Source: Actinernus sp. WN-2022 (taxonomy: Eukaryota; Cnidaria; Anthozoa; Actiniaria; Actinernidae). From it: a DNA stretch of 64,000 nucleotides. The notes under the pieces were generated by a model that saw only the letters and a list, made by a program, of their open reading frames with translations, was not told the origin of the DNA and did no database searches. Shown piece by piece: positions 10,723-22,303 of the stretch. The number at the start of each line of letters is the position of its first letter. Position 1 is the stretch's first letter. The DNA lies in contig JAOWCC010000577.1 in NCBI GenBank assembly GCA_030867875.1, forward strand, positions 81,263,740-81,327,739, in the 5' to 3' direction. A program made the position numbers and the translations under genes.

Positions 10723-12063
10723 TGAGAAATAAACCACTCATATAATTCATACGAACTACATCTGGGTACTGAGTAGCGTATTTTCCATATCCTCACTAGT
10801 GAAAATATCGATGACGTCACGTTCGCCACCTTTTGTACTACAAAGATGGCGGCAGGTTTGTGAAAATCACAGCCGGAGGAAGATGTAAATAGCTTAAATA
10901 AGTTGCATGACAATGAATATTCCGAGAACAAAAAACCAAATACGATCTAAAAAATTTCTCGACTGCAACGAAGAGACAAGAAAACCAGATGAAACTGGAC
11001 GGTCCCAGAACAGCTTAGAACGATTACGAAGAACTCTGTATTGACAGTGAGTAAAATGAATAGATAAGAGTTCTTACAGCAGTTTAATTGTCCATATAAT
11101 AAAAAGAAAATTACTCGGTGGTTTGAAGATATGAATATCCTCTATAAAATAACTGAGTTGAAAAGGACGTAAAACTGTAGGAAGATTACTGAGCTAAATG
11201 TTAGTGGTAAACGTGTTGCCCTCTATAAATAGTGTCATTACATCAACAATCATACGCAGATATTTGTAGCGAGAGTCCGGAAACTGTTGTTAGATCTCGT
11301 ATTGCAATGATGTGAGAACACAGATATCTATAACTCCTCTTTTCAATAATTATGACCATCAAATGTATATCAATTTACATCACAATATTTATGTGATGAG
11401 TGGATGGTTTCATGTTTTTGGTGTTAACGCCAAAAAAATATGACGACACTTGAACGTTTGTGCGTGCAATATAAACAACATTTAGACTTAAAATCGTATA
11501 AACTCTTTCTCTATCTCGTTTCAATCTACTCTTTAAGGGGTAATTACGTACAGTTGAATCAAGAGAGAAAGGGTGAAATTTGAGGATGGAATGAAGGAGG
11601 AAAAAGGGAATTAATATGCACGAAATTTCTTGGATATCCACTCGAGAGCACATTGGGTTGATAACAGACAAATTTGGTACCCATCTATAAATAATTATTA
11701 ACAAAAAATTAAATTCTTCATGAAATATTAATTTGCCCCTATTTCTCACCCAATCCACTCAATTCGCCCAACATTCTTTCACAAACTCTCCTATTAAAAT
11801 CTTCAAACAATTGTAACAACTTTATGGGTCTTTGGTTTACAGGACTAAAAATACATTTTTGGATTGTTTCAAATCTTGAAGAGAGTACGAAAACTGCTGA
11901 AACGTATCAAAAACGTAGAATTTACTGCATTTATATATTTTAGCATTTAACGTAATGCCCCATGTATTTAAGGTAGACAGTCGGCTTCAGAGTGACTGTA
12001 ATGTGGTCATTTATGCAACTTGAATGTATATCACAAAAGCAGTTCTGAGATTTGAGCCTTTAC
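10723..12063. other. MACPF intron 3, right part
   Basis: 10725-10865 is a repeat found inverted at 55322-55475 (shared CACTAGTGA, ATCGATGACGTC, GGCGGCAGGTTTGTGAAAATC). The rest to 12063 shows no gene or structured repeat. Confidence 0.45.
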
Positions 12064-12299
12064 CTTTTTCTTGAGAAATTCAGATGCTTTATCCGACTGT
12101 TCCTCCCATGTTTCCAGTTGCTTATCAATGAGTTTCCCCGCCACCTCGATGCCTTTCTCGAGCGCCACTGCCTGAACTTGTTTATTTCCCGCCAAACTTG
12201 CGATCGCAGCTACTGGTAAGACTCGTTTGGACCCAGGCACAGTGACGTCATCACGAGAAGATACTGTGTTTGTTTTCTTTTTAATTGGTGTTTGGATAA
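12064..12299 (-). CDS. MACPF-domain protein, exon 3 (Ala-rich helix)
   Basis: 236 nt exon; acceptor TTTCTGTTAAG ends at 12300, donor GTAAAG from 12063. It encodes a basic linker (KKKTNT), GSKRVLPVAAIASLAG and an amphipathic helix ending EFLKKK. A diverged copy of this exon lies at 43925-44168, which supports it as a real coding unit. Incoming phase is 2 nt, fitting the single G left by exon 2; outgoing phase is 0, fitting exon 4. Function of this N-terminal stalk-like region is unknown. Confidence 0.72.
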
Positions 12300-12320
12300 C
12301 TTAACAGAAACAAGGAAGAT

Positions 12321-12700
12321 TAATAATAATAATAATTTGTTTATTTACGCCTCTTGCAGTTAAAGTACTGAATTACAGGCGAGTTCAGATCACAGTAACT
12401 AACGATTGCAATAATATTAATATAGATTTAAATAGTTATCGATAGACACTAATGGTACGATGGTATCAATATATGTATATTAAATCATTCTTGAAAAGTT
12501 CATACAAAAAAGCAACCACACCAACTATTTGGCTGATGCATATTTATGATAACGAAGCTCCTGAAGCGGTCGGTTGAAGTTACCTTTTGATAAGAGGACG
12601 AATTAGTTGATCTGCGGGAGTACCGAGAGTTAGGTGGAGTGACTCTAAAGCGGATTAAGTTACAGACAGGATTACGACCCCAAAAGCTCCAAGCTTTAAA
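12321..12700 (-). repeat. Probable LINE 3' end with (TTA)n tail
   Basis: A (TAA)n tract at 12321-12342 lies at the low-coordinate side of AT-rich sequence whose minus-strand translation faintly resembles a LINE polymerase C-terminus. Weak call. Confidence 0.25.
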
Positions 12701-13135
12701 CTTTATCGTGGTTAAATAAAGGTCATTGGTTGATTAATTGATTGACTAGGCTTAATTAATGGTCGTTATAAACGTGTTGCAGGCTACCATCCGCCTCTCT
12801 AAAGCTTCGTTTTATGCGATGTTGGGGAGTATTATAGCTAAGGCCCGCTTTTGTATATTCTCTAAGGAGGCAGGTAGCATACTCTATACAGCAGAGGCAT
12901 ACTCTGGTGTAGATCTCACAAGTGAGCAGTATACAGTGACAAGAGCCCATAACCAAGAGGGTCCATAACTCTTATATAGATGCTACGGCGTTTTCACAAG
13001 TTGGACTATTTTTAGATTCTTTTTGCGGCCAATTAGTGGGTTACACCAGTGGCGGAACAAAATATGCCTCATTAGCTTCTTTTGTTATACCAACAACACG
13101 TCTGATACGCTTTTGTGATTTTATTCCCTTAGGAA

Positions 13136-15865
13136 TACATACATACATACATACATATAACTTTATTTCCGTACGCTAGCCACTACAACAGTAAGCTGGT
13201 TTCCACGTGGGGCGTAACAATAAATATATGTACAGATTAAAAACATATATTGATAAAAATCAGTAAAAAATCTGCTATCAGCATAACTCAGTAACAGGAA
13301 CAGACACTCCTCTTGAATTGCCGTAAAGATTTGGCTCTTTTAGCCTCATCTGGCAGGTTATTCCAAAGCATAGCACCACTGTATTTGAAGCTTCGCTTGA
13401 GGAAATTTGTACGCGGTCTTGGAAGTGCTAGATCAGTTTCAGAGTTTCTTAGCTGATAGCGTTTATCGCAGTCACTTGTTTTAATAAAAGAGTTTCTCAA
13501 ATATGGTGCGGATTGTTCATTTAAGATTTTATAGATTAAAATAGATTTCATTTGATTACGTCTGGCTTGGAGCGTTTTCCATTCTAATTTAGCAAGTATA
13601 TCAACGGATCTTGTGTCGTAATTCGTGCCTGTAATTACCCTAGCGGCTCGAGATTGAACTCTTTGCAATTTGTCTTTTAGCGTCTTGCCGCAAGTATCCC
13701 ATAGTGGGCAACAATAGTCGAAGTAAGGTTGTACAAGTGATTTGTAAATTACTTCGAGTGAATCGGTGGGGACAAATGGCTTAATACGCTTTATGGCACC
13801 TATACCAGCACTTGCCTTTTTACATATCTTATTTATTTGATTTTCAAAACTAAGTTTTTCATCGATTTCAATCCCTAGGCAGGTATGTGAGTCTACTCGC
13901 AATACCTTGTTATTGTCTATGGAGATATTGTTTGGCTGGCTTTTGGTTTTATTATTTAAGTTATAGGTCGATCCAATTATCATTAGTTTGGTTTTGGAGG
14001 GGTGATACTGGAGCTTATTCACTACAAGCCAGTCACATATGTTATCCAAGTCAGAATTAATATTCGATGTAAGTTTGTCCATATCAGGGGCTGATGCAAA
14101 AATCTGGGTATCATCTGCATATATACATGGGGTAGTAAAATTAAGGCAATTTGATAAATCATTGATATAAAGTAGAAATAACAAGGGTCCTAGGATCGAG
14201 CCTTGTGGGACACCACAAATTATCTCTTTCGTGGAGGATAAATGACCATTTACTAAACATTGCTGTTGTCTATTAGTTAAATAGGAATCGAACCATTTTT
14301 GGCCAAGGCCCGAAACACCATAAAACTCCAATTTGTCAAGTAAAATGGAATGGTTAATTGAATCAAATGCTTTTCGAATATCAATAAATACTACTCCCGT
14401 TAATAAACCATTATCCATACTTTCGTACAGTGTATCGCACATTTGGATCAGAGCTGTGACTGTTGAATGAAGTGGACGAAACCCAGATTGGAATTTAGAA
14501 AGCATGGAGTTATCAAGTAGATAGCCGTATAGCTGTCTGAAAACTTCTTTTTCAAACACTTTACTGATTATTGGTAAGATAGATATAGGGCGATAATTTC
14601 CAGTTTGACGCCGGTCGTCAGCTTTGAATATTGGATTCACGCGTGCTCTTTTCCATTCTTCAACAAAAAAAACAGTAGAGAGTGATAGATTAAATATAAA
14701 CGTTAACGATGGTGCTATTGTTTCCGCGGCAATCTTGAGTACGTTGGCCGGAATGTTATCAAGGCCAGTACTTTTGGAAGTATTCAGCTGTTTCAACGTA
14801 AGCAAAACATTATCCACTGGTATTTCAGAAAACTTAAATGGTGCGTCGATATCCGGCTTGTTGCCAAGATAAGTGTTTATGTTGTTTGTTGACTGAGTGG
14901 TTAATTCGGCAGCCAAATTTGGGCCAATGTTTATGAAAAAGTCATTAAAGGCCTCAGAAATATCTTTGGCATCAGTGATAATATTATCGTTGATTTGAAG
15001 TTCATTTATGCGGCTGCTTTTATTTTGCTTTCCAAGAAGAGAGTTAATCAATTTCCATGTCTTTTTAGGGTCTGTTTGCGAACAATTATCTATTTTAGTA
15101 CGATAATAATCAGACTTTGCTTTTCGCAATTCAACATTGACTCTATTCCTGGCTGTTTTGTAGAGTTCCCAGTGATTCTGACCTCCGTATTTGATGGCAC
15201 GCTTTTTGTGATAATCTCTGTTCCACATGTCGCGCTTTATTTTAGAGGTGAGCCACGGTATAGACTTTGCTCTCAATCGCTTGTGCCTGATTGGAGCATG
15301 GAGATCCAAGATCTTGTTAAAGTCGGATTTCCACGCTCGCCAGGCACTATTTGGGTTTTCAAAATTGTATACGTTTTGCCAAGGAACTCTATTTAAATAT
15401 TCAATAAAATCCTCTGCCACAAAATTCTTAAAATTGCGTACTTCTTTGATAGTAGGTCTACATCTAGGAATGGTAAATTTTCGAATACCATAGACTAGGC
15501 TATGATCCGACATGCCAATTGGAATTACTCCAGATTTAGAAATATTTTCTTTCTTGTTGGTGAAAAAGAGATCAATCAATGTGGCAGATGTATTTGTGAC
15601 TCTAGTAGGTATGTTAATCAATTGCTCTAATTGATAAATAGAGCTAATAAATTTTAACTCGCGAGTTTGGGTCTCAGGGGGCGTTTTATTCATGTCACAA
15701 TTGAAGTCCCCCATTATCATTATTTCCTTGTTTTCATTGTCACATTTATCAAGGAATTTATCATATTCATCAAGTATTTTTATATTCGTGCTTGGAGGTC
15801 TGTACCACGAACTTACGAGAAATGATCTGCTATGGGGCAAATGCACTTCAATGCAAACCGTTCTA
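13136..15865 (-). mobile_element. CR1/L2-type LINE, 5'-truncated
   Basis: A minus-strand non-LTR retrotransposon ending in an (ATGT)n microsatellite (13136-13160), as CR1/L2-group elements do. It begins inside the endonuclease region, so the 5' part, including any ORF1, is missing. The single long frame is described separately. Confidence 0.8.
13288..15846 (-). CDS. LINE ORF2 fragment: endonuclease C-terminus and reverse transcriptase
   Basis: Open over 852 codons with no stop. The first about 130 residues are the C-terminal part of an apurinic-type endonuclease (SSWYRPP, MGDFNCDMN, a SDHSLVYG end motif). Then come an RT linker, NYRPISILPIISKVFEK, the palm motif FIDIRKAFDSINH, VPQGSILGPLLFLLYIND and the catalytic box YADD, a thumb, and a C-terminal domain ending near the stop. 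It copies its own RNA at the nicked target. The frame has no natural Met start: it is 5'-truncated, so this copy cannot move alone, yet the lack of stops suggests recent insertion. Confidence 0.88.
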   Translation of the reverse strand: MHLPHSRSFLVSSWYRPPSTNIKILDEYDKFLDKCDNENKEIMIMGDFNCDMNKTPPETQTRELKFISSIYQLEQLINIPTRVTNTSATLIDLFFTNKKENISKSGVIPIGMSDHSLVYGIRKFTIPRCRPTIKEVRNFKNFVAEDFIEYLNRVPWQNVYNFENPNSAWRAWKSDFNKILDLHAPIRHKRLRAKSIPWLTSKIKRDMWNRDYHKKRAIKYGGQNHWELYKTARNRVNVELRKAKSDYYRTKIDNCSQTDPKKTWKLINSLLGKQNKSSRINELQINDNIITDAKDISEAFNDFFINIGPNLAAELTTQSTNNINTYLGNKPDIDAPFKFSEIPVDNVLLTLKQLNTSKSTGLDNIPANVLKIAAETIAPSLTFIFNLSLSTVFFVEEWKRARVNPIFKADDRRQTGNYRPISILPIISKVFEKEVFRQLYGYLLDNSMLSKFQSGFRPLHSTVTALIQMCDTLYESMDNGLLTGVVFIDIRKAFDSINHSILLDKLEFYGVSGLGQKWFDSYLTNRQQQCLVNGHLSSTKEIICGVPQGSILGPLLFLLYINDLSNCLNFTTPCIYADDTQIFASAPDMDKLTSNINSDLDNICDWLVVNKLQYHPSKTKLMIIGSTYNLNNKTKSQPNNISIDNNKVLRVDSHTCLGIEIDEKLSFENQINKICKKASAGIGAIKRIKPFVPTDSLEVIYKSLVQPYFDYCCPLWDTCGKTLKDKLQRVQSRAARVITGTNYDTRSVDILAKLEWKTLQARRNQMKSILIYKILNEQSAPYLRNSFIKTSDCDKRYQLRNSETDLALPRPRTNFLKRSFKYSGAMLWNNLPDEAKRAKSLRQFKRSVCSCY

Positions 15866-16181
15866 AAAATAACCTAACTTGTGAAAATGCCGTAGCATAG
15901 AGGTAGTATGGGAGATTCTCGCTCTTGGTTATGGGCTCTTAACAGTGATTATATCTGCTAGAAAAAGTTCCTTTTCCTCCCTTTATTTTGTAATCGCGTC
16001 ACGAACTGGTGGGGGAAAGGAATCCTCTGTCCCCAGTGACAACATTGTTTGATGTAACCTCCGTCCACTATCATGGACGCAGAAATTATAAAAAAATATA
16101 CAGTACGCATGCCTATGGTGAATTTTGAGCCCGCTATGAAACCGCACACCCGCCACACAATAGACCCTTTGCACGTGACGT

Positions 16182-16262
16182 CATAGCCGCCATGTTGGTG
16201 TACAGGTAACAATAGATTCCTCATTAGCTTCTTTTGTTCTGTACACCAACATGGCCGCCATG
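16182..16262. repeat. Hairpin, 24 bp arms
   Basis: GCCGCCATGTTGGTGTACAG and its inverted copy CTGTACACCAACATGGCCGC flank a 33 bp loop. The loop shares CCTCATTAGCTTCTTTTGTT with 13068-13088. Confidence 0.6.
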
Positions 16263-17490
16263 CCCTTTGTCATTTGAATCTCTGGGGATTGAGTGCAAAC
16301 CATCTATTATTAGTTTGCATACTAATTACCGTGGGATCACTTTTGCGTGGCAAAAGTGTTTTCGTGTCGCTTAGCAACGCTAACGCATGCGCAACAAACA
16401 ATGTGACTGGGAGCAGAGGAGAGACAGAGGGAGAAAAGAAGAGGGGGACCGGGGGAAGGATAGAATCTGTAGAACAGCTTCAGAAACAACCCTTCCACTC
16501 ATACCAGAATCTGGTATCACCTGAATATGAATATGAATGCTGCAATTTGATTGGTTGCTCAGCGGGCAAGATTTTTTTCACCTTGCCCGCTCAGGATTTT
16601 CCAAATTCGCTTACAACTCTTCGTAAACTAATAGCGATAAAACCCCTACATTTTGGAAGAAACTAAACAATTTGTCACATGATGGCAAATACTAATTTAA
16701 ACATCTTTCTGCTTTTTCGTTTTTCAGCTAAAATGTTACTTTTTAGAGCGATTAATGGTATTTTCCGGCTCGCGCAAGTTCGATGAAAACAACTGCAGCA
16801 AAAACGACTGAATTGAATGAAGCTGGATTAGTGTAGATAAATAACTATAGCTGTCAAATACAAAGAAGCTGAAATGGCCGTGACTTCAAAAAACAAAGAA
16901 AAGTTTGGCTACCTCACAACGCTACAATCGTGGTACAAAAAAATTATTACGGAAACGAGTAAATTTAGCACAAAGTTTCATCTAAGAAATCAGTTGTTTT
17001 TATTGTATGAATTTAGCATTCACATTTGGTTATTGGCTTATAAATTAAGAGTATTTACTAGTGAATACTGATAAGTTTGTTTGTGCACTACAGCTCTTTT
17101 TGTCAGGTTTTGCAGTGTACTTATCGCCACTCGAGTTATTTCAACTTGCCGGTTTTCAACTTTCAAATCTTCCACAAATGTGCACATTTTGTCTCCAGAT
17201 ATTAAATGCATTCGGGTTCCTGGTAAAGTTGCCATTGAAACTCAGTTCATCTGATGTAAAGTATAGGTCAGTTTTGATCCACAAAAAAAATATTTTTGAT
17301 GTCGGCAAACAAACTGTTTTGAACGCCACGAGGTTCAACTTCAAGTGAAAGTCTTCGAGCTAGTCTCAGTCTAAATTTAGCTTGATATATATTCGCTCTT
17401 CAGTTTACCGTGCAATGGGTTCCTGGTGCTTGCATCAAAAGTGGGTTTTAGAAATTAAATTTTATTAATTTTTGCCATATAATAAAAACG
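16263..17490. other. MACPF intron 2, no feature seen
   Basis: About 1.2 kb of AT-rich intronic sequence. I see no gene, long repeat or strong structure in it. Confidence 0.4.
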
Positions 17491-17640
17491 TTATTGACCA
17501 AGGTTGTTTGGTCAAGATGAGGGGATATCGTTCGTTTTTTTGCATTTTTATTGACCTCGACTTCCTCTCGGTCCATAAACACGCAGACAATGAACTTGAC
17601 CAATATCCCCCATTTTGACCGAACAAGCTTGGTCAATAAC
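17491..17640. mobile_element. 150 bp MITE with TTATTGACCAAG ends
   Basis: Inverted repeats of about 40 bp (TTATTGACCAAGGTTGTTTG and complement near 17640) around a short AT-rich centre. Confidence 0.55.
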
Positions 17641-17794
17641 CTCTATATATCAAGAGAGCATAAGTCAGAGAGGGAATCTCCAATACGCGTGCTTGTGCGA
17701 TAATAATGTCCAATGAAATATATTTTTAGTAACCGGGAGCAGCTGAGAAGTGCACGAGCGCATGACAATCTCATGGCGGCGGAATATTTTCGCG

Positions 17795-18138
17795 CCATGA
17801 GCCCGGGGGGCGGGGGCGGGGGAGGGGGACTCCCTTATGTGAGGGGTACATGGATGCTCGTCGTACCTTTTAGGGGTCAAAATCAGGAGTTTGGTACCAC
17901 TTAGGGTATCCACGATCAAACACAGACATTTCTATGTAAAGCGGTACCTTTTAGGGGTCGGGTGTCAATTGAACAAAAAAGCGGTTATCTATTTACCTTT
18001 TTATTATATATATTTAGGGGTCAAAATAAGCTTGAACCACGCCCATTTTAGTACCACTTAGGGGTCAAATCGAAAATGTCCGACGAGCATCCCTAGCCCT
18101 TTTATATGGGAGTCCCCCCCCCCCCCCCCCGGGCCATG
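17795..18138. mobile_element. MITE with G-rich termini
   Basis: Inverted ends read CATGAGCCCGGGGGG (left) and CATGGCCCGGGGGG (right, reversed), then GACTCCC and GGGATGCTCGTCGG-like blocks on both sides. Internally TTAGGGGTC occurs several times in the same orientation. The right end contains an 18 nt C-run (18113-18130). Confidence 0.55.
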
Positions 18139-18334
18139 AGACTGTTATCCTGGTACTTTTAGTTGATGTTCAGGTTACTAAAAATAGATCTTATTAGACA
18201 TTATCATCGCGCACCGCGAGCTACAAGATCCCCTTTCTTACTTATGCTCTTTTGCCTCTATATATTCGCATATTTCACACCGGCTTTGTTGTCACCGTTT
18301 TTAGTTTGTGTTTGACTTTATAGGAATATACGAG

Positions 18335-18933
18335 GGTTAAACCTGGTTTAACGAAAAACGTGTTGGGCGATCGTAGCGATTGTAACGATCCCGATCGCTG
18401 GTTGGTTTCCATTTGATTGCTACGATCGTTGCGATCGCCCGGCCAGCACAAAAGAGCCTGGATCCGACAACAAAGTTTGGCACCAAACATGAATAAAAAT
18501 GGCGGCAGAGAACAGGAGACTCGTGCTTGAGTCGTGTTATTTTCTTGTTCTTGCCCTAATTCGACGAAGGAGACAAAACAATCGAAGGCGGAAACATCTT
18601 GAACTTGTCTCTACTTAATTTGTTGTAAAGGCCGTCGTATTGTTTACTTCCTCCATAAACAAAATGCTCTCTGAAGTAGACGCCATGTTGTTGAAGTGAC
18701 AACTATACGTATCATTATGGGATTTGTTCCGATCACTTGCAACGTACTGTGGGATACATTCCGATCGTTACGATCGTTGCGATCGTCGAAGAGTGGTTTC
18801 TATTCGTTCACTACGATCGCCACGATCGCCGAGATTCTGATCGCGATCGTCGCGATCGCTAGAGACTTGTTTCTATATGATCGCTACGATCGTTTTTCAC
18901 ACGTTTTTCGGCGAATGGAAACCAGGCTTAACC
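18335..18933. mobile_element. 600 bp MITE rich in CGATCG repeats
   Basis: Inverted ends share GGTTTAAC/GGCTTAACC, CGAAAAACGTGT and CGATCGTAGCGAT. Subterminal DNA is packed with GCGATCG, ACGATCG and TACGATCG words in both orientations. No long coding frame. Confidence 0.6.
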
Positions 18934-19250
18934 GAAAGAATCAAAGTCTGTCAGAATATCGCGAAAACATGCATATTTCAACACGAAAGTCTTTCTTTTA
19001 TTATAAAGAATACAGTGAAATAATATCCTCCAGAATCGCAAAGCTTTGCCGACAGCTCATTGGCAGACGCGTGACCTCAGCGTATCAAATAAAATTAAGG
19101 GCGGCATTATTTTTTATCTCACGCTGTTCTACAGGCTCCAGGAAAAACAAAATCGCGCACAGCTCTCATCGTGCATGCACAAAAAAATACCAAACATTTA
19201 CCCCTGCCCTGATTTCTAATGGCCCACTCTGACTAATGGCAGTCTCTTAC

Positions 19251-19499
19251 CCATATGTAGGGGTTTGGTGATGTTTGCCTGTTTCTTTCCGCCTTGGGTA
19301 GTTTGATTGGTCATATTGTGTCGACGTTTCCCTTCCTCTAAAGATTGGAACTGCACCTTTTTTATTACAAGCCCAGCCTTGTTTGTCATTCGCATGCGTT
19401 TATTAGGATTGACCGCTGGCAGGCTTACATGCGTCTTGTAAGGAATCCATACGGCATGTTTGCCTTCATTCTCTTCCACATGTGTAGGTGTCTCAGATT
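19251..19499 (-). CDS. MACPF-domain protein, exon 2
   Basis: 249 nt exon with acceptor ATCTTTCAG ending at 19500 and donor GTAAGAG from 19250. It encodes an acidic start (SETPTHVEENEGK), HAVWIPYKT, then a basic, Gln/Thr-rich low-complexity stretch ending ITKPLHM. A paralogous exon lies at 54638-54912 with the same splice phases and a shared VWIP core, so this is a duplicated coding unit and not chance. No known domain. Confidence 0.7.
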
Positions 19500-19610
19500 C
19501 TGAAAGATGAATATCAGTTGAATCTGCTTAAATTTTCTCAGTAGACCGATTCAGCTATTGTATGCTACCCAGCTGATAGATGCTACGCAAAAGCCCACTT
19601 CAATAAATGA

Positions 19611-19742
19611 TTCACTTGCCACGCTCAAAGGTTTCATTATGAGGCTTCAGTGTATAATGCTCAGTGATTGGTGAAAAGAGAAAGGAATACATTTAATTTA
19701 CCGCGGAGTCTCATAATGAAACCTTTGTGTGCGGCAAGTGAA
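19611..19742. mobile_element. Short MITE with TTCACTTGCC ends
   Basis: Inverted arms (TTCACTTGCC, CAAAGGTTTCATTATGAG) separated by about 60 bp. Confidence 0.55.
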
Positions 19743-20463
19743 GCAGATATCGAAAGTGCGCAGTTTATTACATTCCACCGTGCAGAAAAAGATGGCGGCA
19801 TTTATCCAGAAACCTTTGCGCGCGCAAAGCATTAAACACGTTTAAAATCGCGGTGGAGAGGTTTTAAAACTTCAAAACAACTTAGTACAAATGCCATTAC
19901 CGAAACACTGTTACTTAAGAGAATACATTATTTCTATCTGTTATTTTGGCTGTATTAGGCTCGCAAGGGATTGTGGTCAAATTTGGAGCCACCTTTTTAT
20001 TGCGTGTGGTGGATTTGTGTGGCAGGAGTATTTCCTCTTCCCACATTAAATTGTCACACAACACTGAGTTATTTTTACCATAGAGTTTCTCGCGAGAAGA
20101 AACAAAGGCCGTCACTTTTAACCAATCAGGATGCACTGAAAAATTGTAATTAACACTGTTCAAACTGCTAAAAAATACTAAAGCGCAAGAGAACAAAAGA
20201 CAACGTAATTGCATACCAGAACTTCGCGGATATAAATAGACACACCATCTACTGTGTTAGGGGCCAACACAAGGGCACAGGAATACTCCTGTGTGATATA
20301 CTCCTGGTGTGGTTAGTACAGAGGCCAGTCTGTTGTACCGGGTGACAATCTCCTGCTCTGTACCGGAGAGTACAACAGGGTTTTTTCACGTCCTCTTCAA
20401 ATATCGATTAGAAGTGGAATAAAACAAGGCCTACAGATCATACTGAAGTCCCTGCCCAAGGGC
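19743..20463. other. MACPF intron 1, left part, no gene seen
   Basis: Intronic sequence. From 20280 it resembles the body of the SINE-like repeats near 31290 and 55560 (shared GACAATC, ACAACAGG, TTTCACGTCC). Confidence 0.35.
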
Positions 20464-20538
20464 ACGACCGCAGGATTTCGAACCCGCGACCTCCCGCACT
20501 CTAGACCGTACTCTGTCAACTGAGTTAACCAGATGGGG
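20464..20538 (-). repeat. tRNA-derived SINE head
   Basis: On the minus strand it shows an A-box-like TAACTCAGTTGACAGAG and a B-box GGTTCGAAATCC at tRNA-like spacing. Related units lie at 31435-31505 and, without the tRNA head, near 55560. Decayed SINE. Confidence 0.45.
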
Positions 20539-20589
20539 TGGTTAGCTCGTAATATCTGTTACGTGACCTTAAAGAGGTAAATATTGTTG

Positions 20590-20700
20590 TAGATAGATAG
20601 ATAAATAGACAGATTGATAGATAAACAGAAAGATACACAGAGAGACAGAGATAGATAGGTAGATAGATAGATAAACAAACAAACAACAAATATATTTATT
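20590..20700. repeat. Imperfect (GATA)n microsatellite
   Basis: Repeated TAGATAGATA and AGATAGACAG units with interruptions. Confidence 0.75.
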
Positions 20701-20914
20701 TACACTCATTTTTACAATATACAATATAAACAAAGATTATTGAAAAGAGAGAGTGTTGGGATACCTGAAATAGCTTTATGAAAACCTAAATGAGTCAGGT
20801 ACTCTAACAGACGTGATTAAATGATTAAATACATTTTAGTATGGTCGAAAAAGAAAAGCGGAAGAAGGTAAAACACGCACAAATTGGTAATTCTATAATG
20901 TGATTATGTAAATA

Positions 20915-20917
<3 letters not shown>

Positions 20918-20961
<44 letters not shown>

Positions 20962-21110
20962 GTAGAATATAGAAAGAAAGACAACACACAACTCCTCACA
21001 GGTCCTTATAAAAAAAATATTAAAAACGTTTCGGCACTTCGGCGTTTTTAATATATTTTTTATAAGGACCTGTGAGGAGTTGTGTGTTGTCTTTCTTTCT
21101 ATATTCTACG
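20918..21110. repeat. (AT)n tract and 70 bp-arm palindrome
   Basis: An (AT)n run (about 20920-20960) is followed by a palindrome: CGTAGAATATAGAAAGAAAG at 20961 is repeated inverted to end at 21110, around a TTTCGGCACTTCGG loop. The motif ACGTTTCGGC recurs near 21607, so the loop belongs to a repeat family. Confidence 0.7.
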
Positions 21111-21207
21111 TATTTATTCAAGACAACCACTAGGAATCCTTGGATCCTCCTACTGGAAGTTCATCGTTTGGTAATACCACAATCTTTATACTTCTCTCTC
21201 TCTCTAT

Positions 21208-21392
21208 TTAACAAATAAAGAAGCCTTAGCCATGTTTTATACTATCATAAAACACGATGGGCATTTGAGAACATGAGAGAAATGTTAAAGCACAAGCCGA
21301 AGGCGCGTGCTTACAACATTTCTAGAGTGTTCTCAAATGACCAGAGTGTTTTATGATAGTATAAAACATGGATTTAAGGCTTCTTTATCTGT
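21208..21392. repeat. Hairpin MITE with AACARATAAAGAAGCC arms
   Basis: Arms CATGTTTTATACTATCATAA and complement (21230-21371) extend outwards to AACAAATAAAGAAGCCTTA and its inverse. The same style of element occurs at 26232-26398. Confidence 0.65.
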
Positions 21393-21837
21393 TTTATAAT
21401 ATAGATTTACGCGCGGGATGAAAGGAAACCGCCAGTTGAAAACTATATAACACGGCTAACCATGTTATATACTCTGATAAAACATGGCTTCTTAGCCAAT
21501 CAGAGCGCGCGTACTATCGTATCTATATTATAAATATATATATATATATATACAAATAATTTACTGGAGTACAACTGGCAACTTCTCACAGTTCCATATA
21601 TTTAAAAACGTTTCGGCTTTCAGCCTTCATCAGTTAAAAAGTAAAAAATAAATCTATATATATATATATGAGCATAGTTATCACAAAAGGGCTACTACTA
21701 CCCACCATACTTGGCTGGCATGCACGCAGTTTTTGGTCTCCTGGCTTTTCTCGTTTTTTCAGTCCTTAACCGGTTTTCTTATCAGAGGGGTGTTAGACGT
21801 GAGTCCTCCTTTTGTGTTAACATTGCTCATATATATA

Positions 21838-22303
21838 TGAGGCATGTTAACACAAAAAGAGTGTTCCTTGCTAAGGCGCCTTTTGTATTGACATGCGTCA
21901 ATATGTGCACCGTTTCAGTTTCAACTGGCCGCTGTTGCTCGAGATCTTGATGGATTTTAATGCGGTTTGCAGCAAAAGAACCGTCTTTGTCTATAGAACA
22001 ACTGTCGACTGCGTTTTAGCTGCTCCTGGGCATTAGAAATACCCCAAAATGTCACTTTTAGTTGATCAACTGGAAAAAGGTGATAAGGTAGAAAATCTCG
22101 AAAAACTCCAACTCTCAAACAAGGAAATTATGGGATAGAAAGGCTATAAATGGAAGCAAGTGTAATATTACTATCATTGAAACCTAGCATATCAGTTATC
22201 AGCGCTTTAAACTGAAAAAAATCGAGAATTCCACACAAGATGAGGCATGTTAACACAAAAAGAGTGTTCCTTGCTAAGGCGCCTTTTGTGTTGACATGCG
22301 TCA
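21838..22303. repeat. Two direct copies of a 60 bp hairpin word
   Basis: GAGGCATGTTAACACAAAAA followed by GAGTGTTCCTTGCTAAGGCG occurs at 21839-21901 and 22241-22303. Each copy is a small hairpin (CATGTTAACACAAAAAG against CCTTTTGTGTTGACATG). Confidence 0.6.

Larger units (their letters stand above)
12941..15940. repeat. Inverted-repeat element split by a LINE
   Basis: Arms at 12941-13018 and 15862-15940 are inverted copies (AAGAGCCCATAACCAAGAG; ATGCTACGGC; TTTTCACAAGTT). Without the LINE between them the element would be about 270 bp, the size of a MITE. Confidence 0.55.
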
